From Thermoanaerobaculia bacterium (GTDB lineage: Bacteria; Acidobacteriota; Thermoanaerobaculia; Gp7-AA8), in assembly GCA_017883215.1 (NCBI GenBank), contig JADGOA010000182.1:1-7680 (forward strand): a stretch of DNA of 7,680 bases, read 5' to 3'. The position numbers and the translations under genes were made by a program. This document shows, piece after piece, positions 4,529-7,680 of the stretch. The notes beneath the pieces are model-generated. The model was not told the origin of the DNA. It made no database searches and was given only the letters and a program-made list of their open reading frames with translations. Within the stretch, counting starts at the first letter, position 1, and each line of letters opens with the position of its first letter.

Positions 4529-6925
4529 ATGCCTCTCGCCATCGCCGTCTTTCTTCTCTCGGCCGGAGCGCTCGCCACCGAAGTCCTCCTGATGCGCGTC
4601 CTTTCGATCGTGGAATGGCACCACTTCGCATGGATGGTCATCAGTCTCGCGCTGCTCGGGTATGCCGCCGCGGGAACATTCGTGGCGCTCGCTCGAAGAC
4701 TGCTGCTCCGCCGCTTGCGGGTGGTGCTGATCGCCTCTGCCGTTTCATCGAGCGCTGCACTTCTCGCATCACTCTCGCTCGTTCACGCCATCCGCTTCAA
4801 CTCGCTGGAGATCATCTGGGACCCGCACCAGCTCGTCCGTCTCTTCGCGCTCTACCTGCTGCTCGCCGTGCCGTTCTTCGCCATCGCCACGTTCATGGCC
4901 ACGACCTTCACCGCGCTCCGCGGCTCTGTCGCGCGCCTCTATCGCGCCGATCTCCTCGGCGCGGGTTTCGGCGCAGCGGCAGCCATCGCCGTTCTTTTTC
5001 TCATCCCTGTCGAGGTTGCGCTCCGGGGTGTCGCGGCCTCAGCCTCGCTCGCGGCGCTACTCGTCGCTCTGGCGGCGCGCAACCGGACCCGGCGCGTAGG
5101 TACGGTCGTGGCGATGATCGGGCTCGCAATATCGATCGGATGGCCGGCGTCGCTGCTGCGACCGCCGATGTCACCGTACAAAGATCTGGCCCAGGCGTTG
5201 CGAAATCCCGGCGCGAGGATGATCCTGGAGCGGTCCGGACCGATGGGCCGCATCGACGTGGTCGCCAACGACGATGTGCCGTTCCGGCACGCACCAGGCC
5301 TCAGTCTCGCGTTCACCGGCGAGATCCCGCGACAGCTGCTTCTGTTCGTCGACGGGAGCGTGGCGACCGCCGTTCCCGCGGGAGAAGCAGGGCGCCTCAC
5401 CCCGGCGTATACCGGTTTCATGACCAGCGCGGCCGCGCACACGATTCGAGACCTTCGCGGCGCGCGCGTACTGGTGATCGGCATGGACATTCCGGCCATC
5501 CTCGACGCGCTGGCCCACGGCGCGCGAGGCGTCGATGTGGTGGAACGTAACCGGCAACTCATCGCGGTCGTTCGAAATGACATGGCCAGATACAATCCCC
5601 GCCTTTCCGACCCGCGGATCACCTTCCATGCGGCCGACGCCCGGGCGATGCTGCAGCGAACGAGCGCGCGCTGGCGAATCATCGAGACGTCGATCGACGG
5701 AGGGGGTCCGGGCGGCGAAGCGGGCCTGCGCGAGAACTACCTCCTCACCACCGAGGGGCTGGCGCTGCTCGGAGATCGCCTGGAGCGGGGCGGCATCGTC
5801 TCCGTGACCGCTGCCTTGCGAATGCCGCCGAACGAGATCATGCGGCTCATTGCGACGGCCGGCGCGGCCACCGAGTCCCGGGGCGGCACACCGGGCAATG
5901 CAATCGCGGTGATCCGCAGCTGGAACACGGCAACCCTCCTCTACGGCCGCGATCCGCTCGAGGCCACCGACATGGCGGCGCTCGAGCAGTTCGCGGCCAG
6001 ACGCTCCTTCGACATCGACGTCCCACTCCGCACCGGTCGCGCTGCCTTCAACGTGGTCGACAGGCCTTATCTCGCGGAGGCGGCCACCGCGGCATTCGGT
6101 GAGATCGGCAGGCGACGCGATTTCCTGAACGACTACAAATTCGACATCTCACCCGCTCGCGACGATCGGCCGTTTTTCTTTCATTTCTTTCGATGGCGTG
6201 CGCTTCCGGAACTGATCGCGCTCCGTGATCGCGGCGGCGCCTCTCTGATCCAGAGCGGATATCTGGTCGCCGCCGCCACTCTCGTTCAGGCGCTCACCGC
6301 CGCCGTGCTGCTCGTCCTCATTCCACTGGTTTCGGCCGGCAGAAGACGGCGGACAGCCGGTGCGAATGCCAGAGGCGCCTGGCGCATCGTGCTGTACTTC
6401 GGCTCGATCGGGGTGGCCTTCCTGTCTCTCGAGATTGCATTTCTTCAGACGTTCACGCTCTTTCTCTCGCATCCGCTCTACGCCGCCTCGTTGGTCCTCG
6501 GCTCCTTCCTGGTGTGTGCTGGCATCGGCAGCGGGATCGCGCAGCGATTCGGACGCGACGACCTGCGCGCGCGCCGCGTCGTCCTGGGCACGCTGGCGCT
6601 GCTGGCATTGCTCTACGGCGCCGGCCTGAGGCCCGCGTTCATGCTTCTCGCGTCCGCGCCCGACGCGACCAAGGTTGTCGCCTCGCTGCTGATCGTCGCT
6701 CCGATCGCCGTGCTCATGGGCATGCCGTTTCCGCTCGGAATCACTTACTTCGGATCGATGCACCGAACCTGGATTCCCTGGGCATGGGCGATCAACGGCT
6801 CCGCGTCGGTGATCAGCGCTGTCGCGGCGATGCTCCTGGCGCTCTCGTACGGAATCCAGTCCGTGATCATCGCTGCGGCGGCGATGTACGCAGCCGCCGC
6901 GATTGCCGTCCGGCCGGCGCGCTGA
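4529..6925 (+). CDS. Polytopic membrane protein with spermidine synthase-like domain
   Basis: A 798-residue protein. About seven membrane helices (roughly 3-23, 35-57, 64-86, 103-128, 141-163, 168-183, 189-210) precede a soluble domain of about residues 215-565, and about seven more follow (from 572 to 793). This layout matches large bacterial membrane proteins usually annotated as spermine/spermidine synthase-like. Family traits include SPYKDLAQAL (215-224), APGLSLAFTGEIP (255-267), ENYLLTTEGLALL (402-414), ISPARDDRPFFFHFF (540-554), GMPFPLG (731-737) and WAWAING (751-757). The Rossmann part is seen at ARVLVIGMD (312-320), VVERN (337-341) and AADAR (368-372). The glycine-rich loop usual in this fold (GGGDG or GAGGG) is replaced by GMDIP, so aminopropyl transfer is doubtful and the true reaction is unknown. 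The hydrophobic first helix begins right after ATG 4529, which supports this start; the ribosome binding site is weak. Probably cotranscribed with the upstream pcm gene. Confidence 0.85.
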   Translation: MPLAIAVFLLSAGALATEVLLMRVLSIVEWHHFAWMVISLALLGYAAAGTFVALARRLLLRRLRVVLIASAVSSSAALLASLSLVHAIRFNSLEIIWDPHQLVRLFALYLLLAVPFFAIATFMATTFTALRGSVARLYRADLLGAGFGAAAAIAVLFLIPVEVALRGVAASASLAALLVALAARNRTRRVGTVVAMIGLAISIGWPASLLRPPMSPYKDLAQALRNPGARMILERSGPMGRIDVVANDDVPFRHAPGLSLAFTGEIPRQLLLFVDGSVATAVPAGEAGRLTPAYTGFMTSAAAHTIRDLRGARVLVIGMDIPAILDALAHGARGVDVVERNRQLIAVVRNDMARYNPRLSDPRITFHAADARAMLQRTSARWRIIETSIDGGGPGGEAGLRENYLLTTEGLALLGDRLERGGIVSVTAALRMPPNEIMRLIATAGAATESRGGTPGNAIAVIRSWNTATLLYGRDPLEATDMAALEQFAARRSFDIDVPLRTGRAAFNVVDRPYLAEAATAAFGEIGRRRDFLNDYKFDISPARDDRPFFFHFFRWRALPELIALRDRGGASLIQSGYLVAAATLVQALTAAVLLVLIPLVSAGRRRRTAGANARGAWRIVLYFGSIGVAFLSLEIAFLQTFTLFLSHPLYAASLVLGSFLVCAGIGSGIAQRFGRDDLRARRVVLGTLALLALLYGAGLRPAFMLLASAPDATKVVASLLIVAPIAVLMGMPFPLGITYFGSMHRTWIPWAWAINGSASVISAVAAMLLALSYGIQSVIIAAAAMYAAAAIAVRPAR

Positions 6926-7151
6926 CGAAGCCTGGACGCACTTCGCAACAGCAAGGCGAGAAGAGCAGGTCGAGCCTGGTCTGTGGCTGATTACGCCGAG
7001 GCAGCCACTGAAACCCGGCGAATACGGGGGCATTGCTGGCCTCGAGTACTGCTATGGATTCGGGATCGACGGTGACAAGCTGGAACTGAAAGAGGAATCC
7101 GGCATGTCCAAACTTCGCTCGAAGCTGCATCGGGATAAGAAGGCGAACTGA
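6903..7151 (+). pseudogene. Possible remnant of a protein C-terminus
   Basis: This frame overlaps the end of the membrane-protein gene by 23 bp and ends at TGA 7149-7151. It has a TTG but no ATG until residue 68. About 6969-7085 encodes a protein-like segment, PGLWLITPRQPLKPGEYG followed by YCYGFGID. The run of a hydrophobic strand, PLKPGEYG and FGID resembles the closing strands of certain bacterial secreted or hypothetical proteins that I cannot name firmly. The rest is low in recognisable features. The best guess is a gene truncated at its 5' end, perhaps by rearrangement; a short real gene or chance cannot be excluded. Confidence 0.35.
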
Positions 7152-7441
7152 CTACGATCGGGGGAGCCCGTGGGCATGTGGTACTCCTTTCTGCTTTGCG
7201 CGCTATCTGTTCTTAGCAATTCCGATCTTGACTGTAGATTCGGGCTTCCGACTCTACCGTCGTCACGGTCGCCAAGTGATCCCGTGTGTATTGCCCTGAG
7301 CCCGGCGGAGGACCTGAGTACGCAATCCGCCGCGCGTATGGCTACAACGCTTGCGCGCGAGAGATCGCCACTCGGCTGCTTCACGGAGCGTCGTAACACG
7401 ACCGCACCGGGCACCGTCGTCTCACCGCGCAACCCCGCTCG
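7152..7441. other. Intergenic stretch without recognisable gene
   Basis: No frame shows protein-like composition apart from shadows of the neighbouring PIN gene. GTCGT (7390-7394), ACGAC (7398-7402) and GTCGT (7416-7420) can form two mutually exclusive 5-bp hairpins just downstream of the PIN gene stop. Neither has a T-run, so no terminator is called. Confidence 0.4.
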
Positions 7442-7680
7442 TCAGGGAACGACCGTGAATCCTTCGCGCGTGGCCGCCTCGGCCAACCGGTCATCGAGGG
7501 TCACAAACTGCAGTCGGATTGGTTCATCCTCGCACGCCAGCAGCGCGGCGGCGAGCTGCATCGCTTCGGCGGCACGGAGCATGTGGGCAGCCAGCAACCG
7601 GCGAGCACGGCGCGCAACCGCCGGCACGTCTGCGACGGTCACGGCATTCGACAGCGCAAGGTCCATCTGACGCTGTGCTT
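7442..7680 (-). CDS. PIN-domain protein, VapC-like toxin (C-terminal part; 5' end outside window)
   Basis: The frame is open from the right edge to the TGA at 7444-7442, giving about 79 visible residues. The Met at 7666 is internal, since the frame continues upstream to the edge. The end resembles the C-terminal half of VapC-type PIN ribonucleases: a helix LRAAEAMQLAAALL, a strand LQFVTLDDRLAEAA and a closing EGFTVV. In VapC proteins these carry acidic metal-binding residues. Here the expected Asp of the RAADAL motif is Glu, a conservative change, and the TLDDRL aspartates are kept. Full VapC proteins are about 130-140 residues, so roughly 55-60 residues are missing off-window. A partner antitoxin, if present, would lie further upstream outside the window. 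The gene is convergent with the pcm operon. Function as a toxin is inferred from the family. Confidence 0.75.
   Translation of the reverse strand, partial: AQRQMDLALSNAVTVADVPAVARRARRLLAAHMLRAAEAMQLAAALLACEDEPIRLQFVTLDDRLAEAATREGFTVVP

Noticed and set aside
6149..7033. Minus-strand reading frame of 294 codons opposite the membrane-protein gene
   Set aside because: Its composition is that of an antisense shadow, while the plus strand encodes a clear membrane-protein family with conserved motifs.
7390..7420. Terminator for the PIN-domain gene
   Set aside because: The alternative GTCGT/ACGAC stems are 5 bp and lack a T-run on the minus strand.
7170..7670. Plus-strand reading frame of 166 codons at the right edge
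   Set aside because: It is Ser/Arg/Ala-rich, lacks domain signals, and is antisense to the PIN-domain gene over its second half.

Overview
The window is GC-rich and uses high-GC codons. It carries a long zinc-ribbon/Ser-Thr kinase/TPR receptor, an exported protein-L-isoaspartate methyltransferase and a large spermidine-synthase-like membrane protein. This gene content resembles soil Acidobacteriota (Vicinamibacteria-like) or a related uncultured phylum. That placement is inferred from gene content; no rRNA or marker gene is present.

Layout: (1) From 2958 leftward to the window edge, minus strand: a transmembrane serine/threonine protein kinase starting at a TTG codon. Its order is zinc ribbon, kinase domain, one membrane helix, a TolB-like segment, then TPRs; it is cut off by the window edge. 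(2) 2959-3776: a divergent intergenic region of about 820 bp. It holds a perfect hairpin and an 8-bp inverted repeat on the kinase side. In its second half is a tandem array of five repeats (3300-3652, period 76-79 bp). (3) 3777-4502 and 4529-6925, plus strand: an exported Pcm-type methyltransferase and, 26 bp later, a 798-residue polytopic membrane protein with a degenerate spermidine-synthase-like domain; probably one transcription unit. (4) 6926-7441: mostly empty, with a possible remnant of a protein C-terminus (about 6969-7085). (5) 7442 to the right edge, minus strand: the C-terminal half of a VapC-like PIN-domain protein.

The most interesting signal is the array at 3300-3652. Every unit folds into a hairpin whose loop is exactly 22 nt and strongly conserved, while the stem changes between copies and still pairs through compensatory changes. 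A second, smaller hairpin with a GCGATGG-type loop alternates with it and also covaries. G-T wobbles favour the plus strand as the folded strand. This looks like a selected structured RNA (or single-stranded DNA) element upstream of the pcm gene, not a coding region. I cannot match it to a named family.

The kinase is probably a membrane sensor or scaffold kinase. The pcm product is predicted to act on damaged proteins outside the cytoplasm. I see no direct functional link between the kinase and the methyltransferase operon beyond sharing the divergent intergenic region.
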